A model generated the notes under the pieces. That model was given only the letters and a program-made list of their open reading frames with translations. It did no database searches and was not told where the DNA came from. A DNA stretch of 64,000 nt from Limanda limanda (lineage: Eukaryota; Chordata; Actinopteri; Pleuronectiformes; Pleuronectidae), in the NCBI RefSeq assembly GCF_963576545.1, contig NC_083638.1, positions 27,820,900-27,884,899 of the forward strand, given 5' to 3'. Shown here in pieces: positions 52,417-62,748 of the stretch (positions are counted from its first letter, which is position 1; each line of letters begins with the position of its first letter). A program made the position numbers and the translations under genes.

Positions 52417-55400
52417 ACTACTTCTCCAAACCCCCCCACAGAAAGGACAGCTCTGAGCTTCACCAAGGAACCTGTCTTGGGTGAGACAGTACTGGGATAG
52501 GAAAAAGATACTGTTCACAGTCACATGTATTCACAAAGTATACAGCACACACATACATTTATATTTACATATACATAACTGCATATCCTTCACACACAGT
52601 TGCGTGCATATACATGCAAACATATGCTTAGCCTGCGCACCTCCCATCAGCCCCAAAACACATATATCTGATTTGAGGGCTCTTTCCTCCATTTTTTACA
52701 CTGTGTGACATTCAGAAAACTGCAGAGGACAACTCAAAGTTAAATTACTGGTATAAAAATAGAAGGAGAATATTTATATTTATTAAATGCCGTTTATTGG
52801 CTTTAAGAATCAGCTATAAAATTCACAGACTGAAAAAATGCCTAAAAACAAAAAGATGACATGTATTTTATAACAAAGTGTTTTAATGTAATTTCTTGGC
52901 AGAAACAAAGGCGGAGCTACATTATATGTGTATTTTGTTGTTGTGAGTATGTCACCGTTTTGCGGCTGGAGCTTTTATTTCATCCTCACCTTACTTTAAA
53001 TGTCACCGGTGTTTGTTTGCGATGGCAGCTGATTTATCTCTGTTCCAGCTCCTTGATTGAATTTAAAATAAGTAAATATCTACAACACAAACCTTTATCC
53101 TCGCCGCACAGAGCTGTAACACAGCAGCATCTGTTGTGATAAATAATAGCAATTTGATTCTCATTGTATTTATTCTGGTCTTTTGAGTTTGAGGCAGTCG
53201 ATCTCAGAAGCAGCAGGGAAACAGAGTCTGCAGCCGAACCTTGCCTTTGCTGCAATGCCAATTTGATGCCTCACTTTCAATTGAACTCTCAATGTCAAGG
53301 CCCTGCCGTTTTGGGTTGTAAATAGTGACAGGATTCTAATAAACAATCTGCCACGCTTCACCCCGTGTTAACAACCAACTTTCATCTGGTGTCAATCTTA
53401 ATACCAAACTCCAATTATCCAAGTCTTTACTGGAGTGGAAAGAATTGGCTCCTCCATCCTCACTGGATGAGTAGAACAACACCAATCTACATTGACACTG
53501 AGCTGAAATCATTTGACTGCTCTCCACCTCCTCCACTGAAACAGTCTTCTCTGCAGCCTACTTCATTACGTTTGATTTGTTTGTTATATTTTTATAACAA
53601 AGGACTAGATGGTGAATATCCCTTGTTCATAATGTTAGTGTTTAATCTGACCTGTGTGATTTTGATTTCCAAAATAAAAATATTTTCAGAGACATCGGTT
53701 AAAATGTCAGCGAAAGAATGACTTTGGACAGAGGAAGTCCAAATCATCGACTGTTCTCATCTACAGTGTCTCCCTACCTCAGCTTCATCAGTTGGTACTT
53801 GTCAAATTCATTTTTAACAGCGGGACTGTTAGACTCTCGGAGTATCTGTGGATGTGCTCCTCTTCTCTCTGTCTTTAGTCGTATAAACCTGCAGTTGGAG
53901 ACTTGGAGAACGCTGCAGAAGTCTGTAAGTGATGGGGACTTTTATAATGAGTAAAATCCCAAACTCAATTCAGCCTGTCTGTCCATAAATAGGCCTTCAT
54001 ATAAATATAAAAATACTCAACAGGAAAAAATACAAAAATATAAAACACCATAAAACCAAAACACTAGCTGATTCATGACTAAATTTTGTGTTTCAACTTG
54101 AATATTAAATGATCCAGTTCATTATCCTTTTCATTGGGTAAGTTCAACAAGATTTCTGGCCAGATGAGGATCTCTATGCTATCTATCTCTAGCATCCTAT
54201 GTTGCTGAGCTAGAAACCCTTTTGGGTAGAGGCCATACCTGAGGAGCCCGGGGCTGTATTCACAAACGCTCTGAGAAAAAGCCCTAGAAAGCTCCAGACT
54301 TAGCATTAAAAGTAAAATTCCAGTCAGCAAAAAAATTCTAGCAAGGAGTCCAAACTCAGAATTGATTTATGAAAAGTAGAAAAAGCAAAAAAGTGACACA
54401 AACTTTTTCCTGAGTGAGGAGGTGTGGTTGACCCCGTAGCTAGGGCAACACATTCTTTTTAAAAGTAATTTGATCCCAAAATATATATATATATTAGTAT
54501 AACGTGCATAGAGAAGATGAAAGTGAAATCAATAGGCCATGTGGTAGAATTTAGTCTCCATCAAGACGTGGTGTAAACAGCCTATTTAATGTAATGAGGA
54601 TCTCTGTTGAATACATTTTAAACCCTGCTTTGAAATGTTTAAACACACAGGCACAGCAGCCTGTTCACATGCTGATAGTTGTTTTATTTATTTGATATTT
54701 AAAAAGGCTCAGCTTTCATCAGTTTCTGTGATTGCTGGCCAGTCTTTATAAGTAGACGAATCACTTGGCATGTAATTCTGCCAAAAACAAGCAAACAAGC
54801 GAGAAGACCCGACTGGAGAGACGGCCGGTCTCCTGTTAGCTCAGCCTTGAGAGGAGAACCCAGCCCCAGTGTTACAGCGCAGGCCAAGTGGCAGGTGTTG
54901 AAGCTGCAGATAAATGCCTCGCTCCATCTGTTTAAAGGCAAATAACAGATATTCTGCTTAAAACAATAACCAGGGTGGAATAATTCCACGAGAAAACGTA
55001 CTTACCTAATCTTATCTAATCTTAAAATTACATCTGACCCTTCTTCACCGCTGATCAGAATCTGTTAATCCGTAAACAATCAATGCAAAAGTTTGATGCA
55101 GGATGCCTGGTGCTGGTGCACTGTGGACTTAAAGTTAATAGAACAAACAAGAGGATGTTACATTCTGGACCATGAGCTTAAGATGAAAACAGAGAAACTG
55201 GCCTCCTTCAGAAGACGAATGTGAAAACAGCCGTCTGGTGTTAAACTCTGCACAGTGAAACTCAAACATGCAAGTCAAGGACTTGTGGGGGTGAAATCAT
55301 ATCAGTTCTCTTATAAGCAGGTATCTCTGACTCCAGAGCTGCAGGATGACAACAATTATTATTACTTATAATTCATTATTATATGAATTGTTGCGGCTAT

Positions 55401-57609
55401 CATTAGCAACATATTTATACTCGTATTGTTTTCAGTATAACTATAGTCAGAGCTGATACCTGATGCTGTACAAGTGTTCCTGGTCTCCCTCTCCTCTTAT
55501 TCCTTGTCATCAGTGAGTCCTCCTGAAACAGTTCTACAATATCATGTCACTTTTTATTGCTTATGTGCTGAACGTTGTGTGCAGAGTTTTTGATAAACAG
55601 TCTTTGGTGCAGAGTGAAGTTAGAAAACTTTGTGTTCATCCTACCTAGTTTATTTGCAATGAACATTTTATAGTCAATGTTTTTCATTAAAGGAGTGGTG
55701 CAGCGCTGGTCAACAGCTTATCGACTCTTTATTAATATTCAAGCTATTGCGTTTCCAAACTATGCCACCAAACTCAGCAATGAATACACACGCCAAGTGC
55801 GAAGCCAAAACACTTGAGTTTTCTTTAGAATTATTCAATACATTGTTCAGTAAGTATAAAGTAACCTTGAAAACTTCTGCTAATGTACCAAGTTTAAGGT
55901 GAAATATTTTCTCTTGTCATGATTGATCTAAAGCCCTCAGCCTGTTTATAAGGACATGATTGGTACTAGGGAAAGTAAAGCGTATGCTCCATTCATGATG
56001 ATTTCATTTCAGCCATGGCCACATTCTAGGCTGCATAGATTGTATTAATGGCATCAATACTAGGAATGTGTCTCTCCTTTCGGGGAGGAAAAAGTGTATT
56101 CCAGGCTCAGAAGATGAATGATGTTCTCAATTTAAGTATGTAATGAGAGCTGAACTGAAAGTTCTCTAAGTGCATGTCGCCCAGCTGCAAGAGGAGCCTC
56201 TCCTTGGGTGAGGCAATCAGACAGGAATCTCAAGGCTTCCTCTGTGTCTCCACCTCAGTCTAAATTGTAGGAAACAGGAATTACAATGAGCAGGCAAAGC
56301 TCACTGAGCCTCAATGCCGCTAAAGGCTTGGCAGCCATTGGTATCATCGCAGGGACAAAAGGTTTTCTGCAAATGAAATACCGTCTGAGAAATGTCTGCA
56401 GAAACAGATGCCTTCTATGCCGTGATTTTGAAAGAACATCTGTAAATGCCAAAGTGTCTTGTTTTGCAGACAAACATCTTTTTTTCTTTCTTTTTCCCAG
56501 AAGATAATAAAAAGTAATAAATGGTTGAAAAACCGGAGAGTTGGAAAACATCCACGAGACATTTTTGTTTCTGAGAGAAATACAGATCAAATAAATCTTT
56601 TATTTTCTTGCTCTTGATGTGTGACCTTGCAGACTCAAAGACAGAAAAATAAAGGAAAGCTCCACCGTTGTCCCAAGTGTGGGAGTGGGAGGCTCTGGGC
56701 TCTTTTCTGGCTTCTTCCCGTTGCCATTGCCGTGTAGCAGCTGCCACCTGAGATATTCCACACATGACATTTATCCAGGGGAGGGCATTGACAGATGCTT
56801 CAAAGCAGCTTTGTGGCACGGCCAAGAAAGGCCCCTCGTCACATTAGATAAGGCAGGGGACTATCATATTAACCTGCGTGCAGCGCTGCCATGTTGAAAG
56901 GCACATAGGTCCAGCCAGTGCTCGCCTGCCTTGCCTGCAGCAAGATGCCTCATGGCACGCGGCGCCCTGACAAGGAAGGAAAACGAATAAACAGCTTGAC
57001 AAACTGCTCATAGCTACATGCATTCATGTGTTTATGGGGACACGTTGGCGGTTATTGTCCCACGAGCGTGTGCGCTGGAGGCTGCCAGGATGCAGCTCCA
57101 AGGTGTGGATGAAATGTAAAAGCTTGATGACGCATGTTGTCCTTGCAGTGTCAACAGTGAGCAGTGCAGCTGCATCCCTGTGCACGTGGCCCCAGTCGCC
57201 ACTAGGAGCTTGTGTTTTGTCAATGATGCAAACAAAACTGTAAAAAATCCGTCTGATTGGACCAAGTTACCTTTAAATATCCGTTCTCTTTTACCATTTA
57301 ACTTATTCTCATTTTGATTCCTCATCTTAAATCAAATAGCTTATTTTTCAGTAATGAGGCTTCATGATTTCTTGTGTTTCCTTCATTCCCTATTTATTTC
57401 TAGACACACCTTTTAATGGTTTTGTCTAGTCTTAAGTTGTTCTTTCTGTCCTTACTTTGTTCTCTTGATGTTGGTTGTTGTTTGTTGCGTTCCATAATGT
57501 CCATTTTTCTGTTCTGCTTTCCATTTCTAAATGTGTGGGAACCCCTTGAAAATGAGATGATACATCTTATCCCATGACAATAAATTCCTAAGAGTCCAAG
57601 GATCGAATG
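52415..57609. other. Intergenic, no gene seen
   Basis: AT-rich DNA without credible coding sequence. The segment 56.65-57.1 kb is more GC-balanced. AATAAA at about 57581-57586 lies just before the retrotransposon and shows no linked gene. Confidence 0.65.
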
Positions 57610-57613
57610 ACAT
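57610..57613. repeat. Target-site duplication ACAT (left)
   Basis: ACAT immediately precedes the terminal TGTGGC of the retrotransposon and recurs at 62075-62078 immediately after the terminal GCCACA. Confidence 0.75.
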
Positions 57614-57750
57614 TGTGGCAGGACAAGGAAAGGCAGAAACGCAGGTACTGCTTACTGTTGTTTATTCAGTAGTCAGGAAGAACAGGCACATGTTCCCCAT
57701 ACGGGAAGTATATATAGCTACAGACTTTACATTTCCCATCGACCCACTGG
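57614..57750 (-). repeat. 3' LTR, truncated (137 of 169 bp)
   Basis: It aligns without gaps to 61906-62042 of the 5' LTR, with two substitutions (one in CAGAAACG versus CAGAGACG, one in GTAGTCAG versus GTAGCCAG). The outer end is intact. On its inner side the first 32 bp of U3 are missing and the sequence passes directly into pol-side DNA. Confidence 0.9.
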
Positions 57751-59705
57751 CTACGCCGATCCCCGTCCGCAAACGCAGGGGTGAAACAAGCAGAAGGGAC
57801 ATCATTTACAACAGACACAGGATCAGGAGGCACAACTGGAGAAAACAACACAGGGGTCTTAGAAGGGGGGCGACCACGACGGGGAACCCGGGCCGGTAGC
57901 ACCTCTTCGCCGGCCAACAGATGAGCTGGCTTAAGTCTGTCTAACGAAACACGCTCCCTGCGCCCGCCCATGTCCAGAATGAAACTTTTAGAACCCGCCT
58001 CCAACACCCTAAACGGGCCGTCATACGGGGGCTGGAGGGGAAACCGGTGAGCATCGTGACGCACGAAAACAAACCGAGCGGTCGCGAGATCCGTTGGCAC
58101 GAAAGACCGAGGAGAAAAATGATGCACGGGCACCGGTGCACAAGCGGACTGTGACGCAGGATGCGGAAAGGGGGCCGAGCTGTGAGGCAGAAACTCCCCT
58201 GGGATGCGGAGCGGCTGACCGAGCACCAACTCTGCAGGCGAGGCATCCAGGTCAGCCTTAGGAGCCGAGCGCAACCCGAGCATCACCCACGGCAACCGAT
58301 CCAACCAGTTTGCATCTGAGAGCGCAGCCCGCAATGACGCCTTAAGCGACCGGTGAAAACGTTCACACAAACCGTTAGCCTGGGGGTGGTAGGCAGTGGT
58401 ACGGTGAACCTGTGTGCCCAAAGACTTTGCTAGCACCGACCAGAGCTCCGAAATGAACTGCGGGCCTCTGTCAGAGGTGATATCAGACGGTGCACCAAAA
58501 CGTGAGACCCAAGCTGAAAGAAAAGCGCGTGCCACGTCCGCAGATGTCGTGGAAGACAGAGGAACCGCCTCTGGCCACCTAGTGGTCCGATCTACCATGG
58601 TAAGGAGATGTGTAAAACCCTGGGAAGGGGGAAGAGGCCCCACAAGGTCGATATGCACATGATCAAAACGCCTGGCTGGAATCAAAAATGGCTCGAGGGG
58701 CGCCCTAGTGTGCTGGTGAACTTTAGCTCGCTGACACGCCACACATGTGGCCGCCCACTCCTTGACCTCTTTGCGAAGGCCAGGCCACACAAACTTCGAA
58801 GACACCAACTTCACCGACGCCCGGACACCCGGATGAGAAAGAGAGTGCACCATATCAAAGACCCGACGGCGCCAAGCAACCGGCACCACCGGGCGGGGGC
58901 GGCCCGTGGAGACGTCGCAAAGGAGGGCAGGCCCACCATTTTGCACAACTGCCTCCTCCAGCTCCAGACCAGTACTCGCAGCTCTCAGTGCAACGATACC
59001 CGGGTCCCCAGGTTGATCGGCAGCCAGTGCGGAAAAATCAACCCCAAGATGCACAGGGCACACCAGCACCCGCGACAGGCAGTCTGCAACCGGGTTCGCT
59101 TTACCCGCCACATGTTGGATGTCCGTTGTGAATTCGGAGATCGCCGCTAGATGGCGCTGCTGGCGAGCAGACCATGGCTCTGTCACCTTTGCCATAGCAA
59201 ACGTCAATGGTTTGTGGTCAACATAGGCTGTGAAAGGGCGGCCTTCCAGCAGGAAACGGAAATGACGCGTAGCCAGGTACAACACTAACAGTTCCCGGTC
59301 AAACACACTGTATTTTCGCTCACTGTCTCGCAAACCGCGGCTAAAAAATGCAAGGGGCTGCCACGCACCCGCAACCCACTGTTCAACAACTGCACCAACA
59401 GCCACATCTGAAGCATCGGTCGTGAGGGCGATGGGCGCCCGAGACGCGGGGTGCGCCAGAAGCACCGCGTTAGCCAGGGCAGCCTTAGCCCCCTCAAAAG
59501 CCTGGATCCTCACAGGGGTCCAATCAACCTGGTCCTTGGCTTTCTTAAGCTTCAAAGCACCATACAATGGTTGCAGGAGTTGGGCCGCACGAGGCAAGAA
59601 ACGATTGTAAAAGTTTACCATGCCCAAAAACTCCTGTAGCGACCTGACCGAGACCGGACGGGGAAAATCCGCAACTGCATGCACCTTCGAGGGCAAAGGA
59701 ACCCT
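57666..59705 (-). pseudogene. Retrotransposon pol, 3' part: RNase H and integrase
   Basis: An open frame of about 676 residues (counted from the TTG codon at 59696) that is the C-terminal half of a Gag-Pol polyprotein, not an independent gene. It begins with the RT connection (PLPSKVHAVADFPRPVSVRS, then FLGMVNFYNRFLP). RNase H has D94 (TTDASD), E135 (FDRE) and D160 (YVDHK). The integrase zinc-binding module is H284, H288, C318 and C321. The catalytic core is D350 (HIDLVGP), D409 (TSDRGPQF) and E445 (ERFHR), with 35 residues between the last two, the D,D35E spacing. A GPY/F-like C-terminal domain lies near 557-592. All these residues are intact. The last about 27 residues are translated LTR, reached only because of the 3' deletion. 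It is classed as a pseudogene because the polyprotein is broken upstream. Confidence 0.88.
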
Positions 59706-59708
59706 TCA

Positions 59709-59949
59709 TCCTGATGCACCACCTCATACGCCACAGAATCATTCACACGTACAGCTGAGGGACGAAAGGAAAGGACCTCTGAGACTAAATCAAACTTACT
59801 CTCATTCTCTTACCCTTGACTTTCTATATTAATGCATATTTCCCTATGCAAAAACCATCTGGATGGATTTTAACGTTTTCCTTTTTTAGAAAAACAGGAA
59901 AATTGTCAGAGGTTGCATCTTGCAAAGTTAAATATCAGGAATAATTAAA
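59709..59949. other. About 241-bp insertion inside the retrotransposon pol gene
   Basis: AT-rich sequence with stops in all coding frames separates the end of the RT frame (GHRISSQGEF) from the connection and RNase H frame. TTCA flanks it on both sides (59705-59708 and 59950-59953). ACCCT is an alternative flanking repeat (59701-59705 and 59953-59957). The two pol frames on either side differ by one position. TCCTGAT near the left end and ATCAGGA near the right end are inverted. I do not recognise the sequence. Confidence 0.6.
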
Positions 59950-60948
59950 TTCACCCTGCGACGAAATGCGATGGCCCAAAAAGTCTATGACAGACAGCCC
60001 AAACTGGCACTTGGCTGTGTTGACAATGAGACCATGTCCATCAAGGCGCTGGAAAACCTGCCTAAGGTGTGACAAATGTTCATCAGCCGACGGGCTGGCC
60101 ACCAAGATGTCGTCCAAATAGACGAAAACAAACGCGAGGTCACGTAGCACCGAGTCCATCAATCGCTGAAACGTCTGCGCTGCGCCTTTATGGCCGAACG
60201 GCATCCGCAGGAACTCGAAAAGCCCAAACGGCGTAATGACAGCAGTCTTGGGCACGTCCTCTGCCCGCACAGGCACCTGACACCAAATCGATTTTAAAAA
60301 AATTGTCATGCCCGCCAGACGAATTGAAAAATCCTGAACATGCGGAATTGGGTAACGGTCATGGGCCGTAATGTTATTTAAACGGTGGAAGTCGCCGCAC
60401 GGCCGCCAAGAACCATCCGCCTTGGGCACCATGTGGAGCGGTGAAGCCCACGGGCTGTTGGACCGCCTAACGATCCCCAAACGCTCCATGGTAGCAAACT
60501 CCTCCTTCGCGGTGACTAACTTCACGGTGTCGAGGCGACGCGAACGTGCGAAAACGGGCGTACCCGCAGTGGGAATGAAATGTTCCACGCCGTGTTTAGT
60601 AACCGCGGCAGAAAATGCGGGCGTTGTCAGCGAAGGAAATTCCGCCAGTAAGCGCTGGAAGACATCCTTTGACGCCGCAAAATTAGCGTGTGTTAACGGC
60701 CCGGGTCCCCCTGACTGACACGGAAAAGACGCAAAAGACACAGCATCAATGAGCCTGCGATTAGTTACATCCACTAACAACCCATTAGTGCACAGAAAAT
60801 TTGCTCCGATAATAGGAACCGTAATGGAGGCTACAACAAAATCACACAGAAATTTGCGTCCATTGAAACACACAGTCACAGACTTGGTACCAAACGTCTC
60901 TATAGCCGAGCCGTTAGCCGCTGTCAGACGCGGACCACTGCCACGGGC
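59935..60948 (-). pseudogene. Retrotransposon pol, reverse transcriptase part
   Basis: The frame continues from the protease after the stop at 60949-60951. It carries the late protease strand (VPIIGANFLCTNGLLVDVTN) and a reverse transcriptase with LGIVRRSNSPWASPLHMVPK (fingers), WRPCGDFHRLNN, TAVITPFGLFEFLRMPFG (motif B region), VYLDDILVAS (motif C; YLDD at 60109-60120) and LGHRISSQG. Where motif A with its first catalytic aspartate is expected, the frame reads TIFLKSIWCQVPV. The Asp codon is displaced into another frame by small compensating losses and is absent from the protein. The frame ends at 59935 inside the insertion. The initiator is not real: this part is normally made by readthrough from gag. 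Confidence 0.88.
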
Positions 60949-61100
60949 CTAGAGGTCCGTAGCTGCAGGAGGGAGAAGGCTCTTCTGCGAGCCGGAGTCC
61001 ACCAGGAACTGATTACCTGATATGGAGTCATGAACGAACAGCAGCTCCTCTTGATCACCAGCGCCCACGGCTGCTACCGAGAGCCGGCTCTTCCGTTTCC
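60949..61100 (-). pseudogene. Retrotransposon protease region with premature stop
   Basis: After a -1 shift from gag the frame reads SVAAVGAGDQEELLFVHDSI, then GNQFLVDSGSQKSLLPPAAT and stops at TAG (60949-60951). VDSG is the aspartic protease active site (D-S/T-G). Family-like protease sequence continues in the same frame after the TAG, so the stop is an internal nonsense mutation and not the natural end. Confidence 0.82.
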
Positions 61101-61883
61101 CGGTGCCTGGAAAGCGCACGGAGGAACGCAGCGGCGCGCCTTGCTGCCGAAGCGCTGATGGAAGAAACACAGCTGGCCGCGCTGTGTGCGGGTGGAGACT
61201 GCAGCCGTCACTGCCGGAACCTCGTTCTCCAACGTCGACTGCGAGGACTCCAAGGCCACACTCTGCACGGAGACGTTCCTCGAAGACAGCAGGATCCGGT
61301 CCGCCTCCTCAGCTAATCCACGGAAGTCGCCGGCCGCCAAACAGGAAGAGTTGGCGAGGGCTGCGCGCACCTGCAGCGGGAGCTGGCGCAGAAAGATGTG
61401 CGGGAACAGGAAACCCTCATCCTCGGAGCCCAGCAACGACAGCATCTCATCCATCCGGTCCACTGCCGAAACATCACCCAAACCGGGAAGCGACAGTAGC
61501 TTGTCCGCTCTCTCCGCGGCTGACAAGCTGTAGCGCCGGAGGAGAAACTGCCTGATGGCGGTGTACTTCCCTCGCAGCGGCGGGGCTCGCAGGAGCTGCA
61601 TCACGCGCCGGGTGGATTGCTGGTCCAAAGCCGCGACCACCAAAAAATACCTGGAGTCGTCTGCCGTTACTCCTCGCAGATGGAAGAGAGCCTCGATGTG
61701 CTGAAACCACGGCGCGGGGTCGTTCTGCCAAAACTCCGGGAGCTTAACGTGCTCCGCGGAGCTGTTCGATCCTGGAAGCTGCTGCGCCATGGTCGTCGTG
61801 GAGACACGGTCCACGGGAGCCGGGGAAGAAAAAACGTCTTCCCCCGATGAGGAAGGGACACTATCCTCCTTCACCTCGAACAT
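61074..61883 (-). CDS. gag: Retrotransposon Gag (269 aa)
   Basis: This is the structural protein that assembles virus-like particles and packages element RNA. The first ATG is at 61883-61881, ten bases after the primer site, giving a very short leader. An upstream in-frame TTG is unlikely to be used. The central part (HVKLPEFWQNDPAPWFQHIE, then LFHLRG, YFLVVAALDQQ, LLRRYSLSAAERADKLLSLP) is typical of Ty3/Gypsy capsid regions. The C-terminus has C239-X2-H242-X9-C252-X3-C256 (CFFH...CVPPC), a nucleic-acid-binding Cys/His box unlike the usual CCHC knuckle. A GGGAAAC heptamer eight codons before the stop links it to pol by -1 frameshifting. The frame is open throughout. Confidence 0.85.
   Translation of the reverse strand: MFEVKEDSVPSSSGEDVFSSPAPVDRVSTTTMAQQLPGSNSSAEHVKLPEFWQNDPAPWFQHIEALFHLRGVTADDSRYFLVVAALDQQSTRRVMQLLRAPPLRGKYTAIRQFLLRRYSLSAAERADKLLSLPGLGDVSAVDRMDEMLSLLGSEDEGFLFPHIFLRQLPLQVRAALANSSCLAAGDFRGLAEEADRILLSSRNVSVQSVALESSQSTLENEVPAVTAAVSTRTQRGQLCFFHQRFGSKARRCVPPCAFQAPGNGRAGSR
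61095..61101 (-). promoter_or_regulatory. -1 ribosomal frameshift slippery heptamer GGGAAAC
   Basis: On the minus strand the gag frame reads CCG GGA AAC, which is X XXY YYZ in phase. Shifting back by one base enters exactly the frame that encodes the protease (RKSRLSVAAVGAG). The gag stop follows at 61074-61076. AGAGCCGGCTCT, a perfect 12-bp palindrome just downstream, could help form a stimulatory hairpin, but no pseudoknot was computed. Confidence 0.75.
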
Positions 61884-61893
61884 GTTCAAAAAA

Positions 61894-61904
61894 CGGGGTC
61901 ACCA
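61894..61904 (-). other. Primer binding site for tRNA-Trp
   Basis: On the minus strand TGGTGACCCCG begins two bases after the LTR end ...GCCACA (with one T between). It is complementary to the last 11 bases, CGGGGTCACCA, of vertebrate tRNA-Trp with its CCA. This is also the primer known for some avian retroviruses and for CsRn1-clade elements. Confidence 0.85.
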
Positions 61905-61905
61905 A

Positions 61906-62074
61906 TGTGGCAGGACAAGGAAAGGCAGAGACGCAGGTACTGCTTACTGTTGTTTATTCAGTAGCCAGGAAGAACAGGCACATGTTCCCCATACGGGAAG
62001 TATATATAGCTACAGACTTTACATTTCCCATCGACCCACTGGGTGAGAAGACACACCCATGAGTGCACGCCACA
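61906..62074 (-). repeat. 5' LTR, complete (169 bp)
   Basis: It starts TGTGGC and ends GCCACA on either strand. In the element's orientation U3 carries a TATA box (CTATATATAC, complement of 62000-62009) and then AATAAA (complement of 61953-61958). This compact order is that of a promoter, short R and U5. It retains the 32 bp lost from the 3' LTR. Confidence 0.9.
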
Positions 62075-62078
62075 ACAT
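62075..62078. repeat. Target-site duplication ACAT (right)
   Basis: It matches ACAT at 57610-57613. The next outward base differs (G on the left side versus A within the LTR end), so four bases is the supported length. Confidence 0.75.
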
Positions 62079-62748
62079 ACTACTTACTTTCGGGGGCAGA
62101 TCATCTTGTACAGTATTTCACAGTGTTCGTATGAATCAGTTCGAAGTCCCTTGAGAAAGTATCTGGTTACAAAAGAATATGTGAATTAAATATGTGCAGC
62201 TTGATGACAATTCATATCACGATACTATAATCACTTAAAAAGTCCCAGAATGGAAAAACATACTTTTAAGAGGGGGAAAAATAGCCATACACAAATCACA
62301 AAGGATATTCAGTGAGAATGGTTTACCTGTATGACAACATTTACATATTTTAAAAAAGAAGAAAAAAACACACTGAAATATGTGCGGCAAAAATATGTTT
62401 TTCTTATTGATGTAGTCATTACGATCCCTAAAATTATCTTTCGATCCCTTGTGAGGTTTGGAACAACCAGGCTTAAATATACAAAAACACAGCATAATCT
62501 CCTACCTCTCTCTTACAAACAGATACACACACACACACACACACACTAAGCATTGTCACTCTACACTGATAGTAAAAAAGACATTCGAGGAACAGAATAT
62601 ATGTAAGCCCAATCAAGTAAACAGTACTGTTCCTGCCAGAAACTACATTACAGACTCATATGAAACAAAGATTCCTTGTGTGTGATCCCACTCAGACAGA
62701 ATACTTTTCTGGAGGTTTGCAGTTTGCGTGTGTGAGTACTTGTACAGA
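62079..62748. other. Intergenic, no gene seen
   Basis: AT-rich sequence with one CA microsatellite (62522-62547). No credible coding frame. Confidence 0.65.
62522..62547. repeat. (CA)n microsatellite
   Basis: About 12 CA units. Confidence 0.9.

Larger units (their letters stand above)
57614..62074 (-). mobile_element. Ty3/Gypsy LTR retrotransposon, CsRn1-like clade, defective copy
   Basis: The copy is 4,461 bp between terminal TGTGGC and GCCACA (perfect 6-bp inverted termini) with ACAT duplicated on both sides. Transcription runs right to left, antisense to the cadherin. The order is 5' LTR (61906-62074), tRNA-Trp primer site, gag, protease, reverse transcriptase, RNase H, integrase, 3' LTR remnant (57614-57750). 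Integrase after RNase H defines Ty3/Gypsy. The tRNA-Trp primer and the CX2HX9CX3C Gag box are, from memory, the combination that marks the CsRn1 clade. The aligned LTRs differ at 2 of 137 sites with no gaps, so the insertion is young. Defects are a stop in the protease region, an altered RT motif A, an insertion between RT and RNase H, and a deletion at the 3' end. It is GC-rich compared with the surrounding DNA. Confidence 0.93.

Noticed and set aside
58414..59150. Plus-strand open frames across the retrotransposon
   Set aside because: They are antisense shadows of the integrase and RNase H coding frame.
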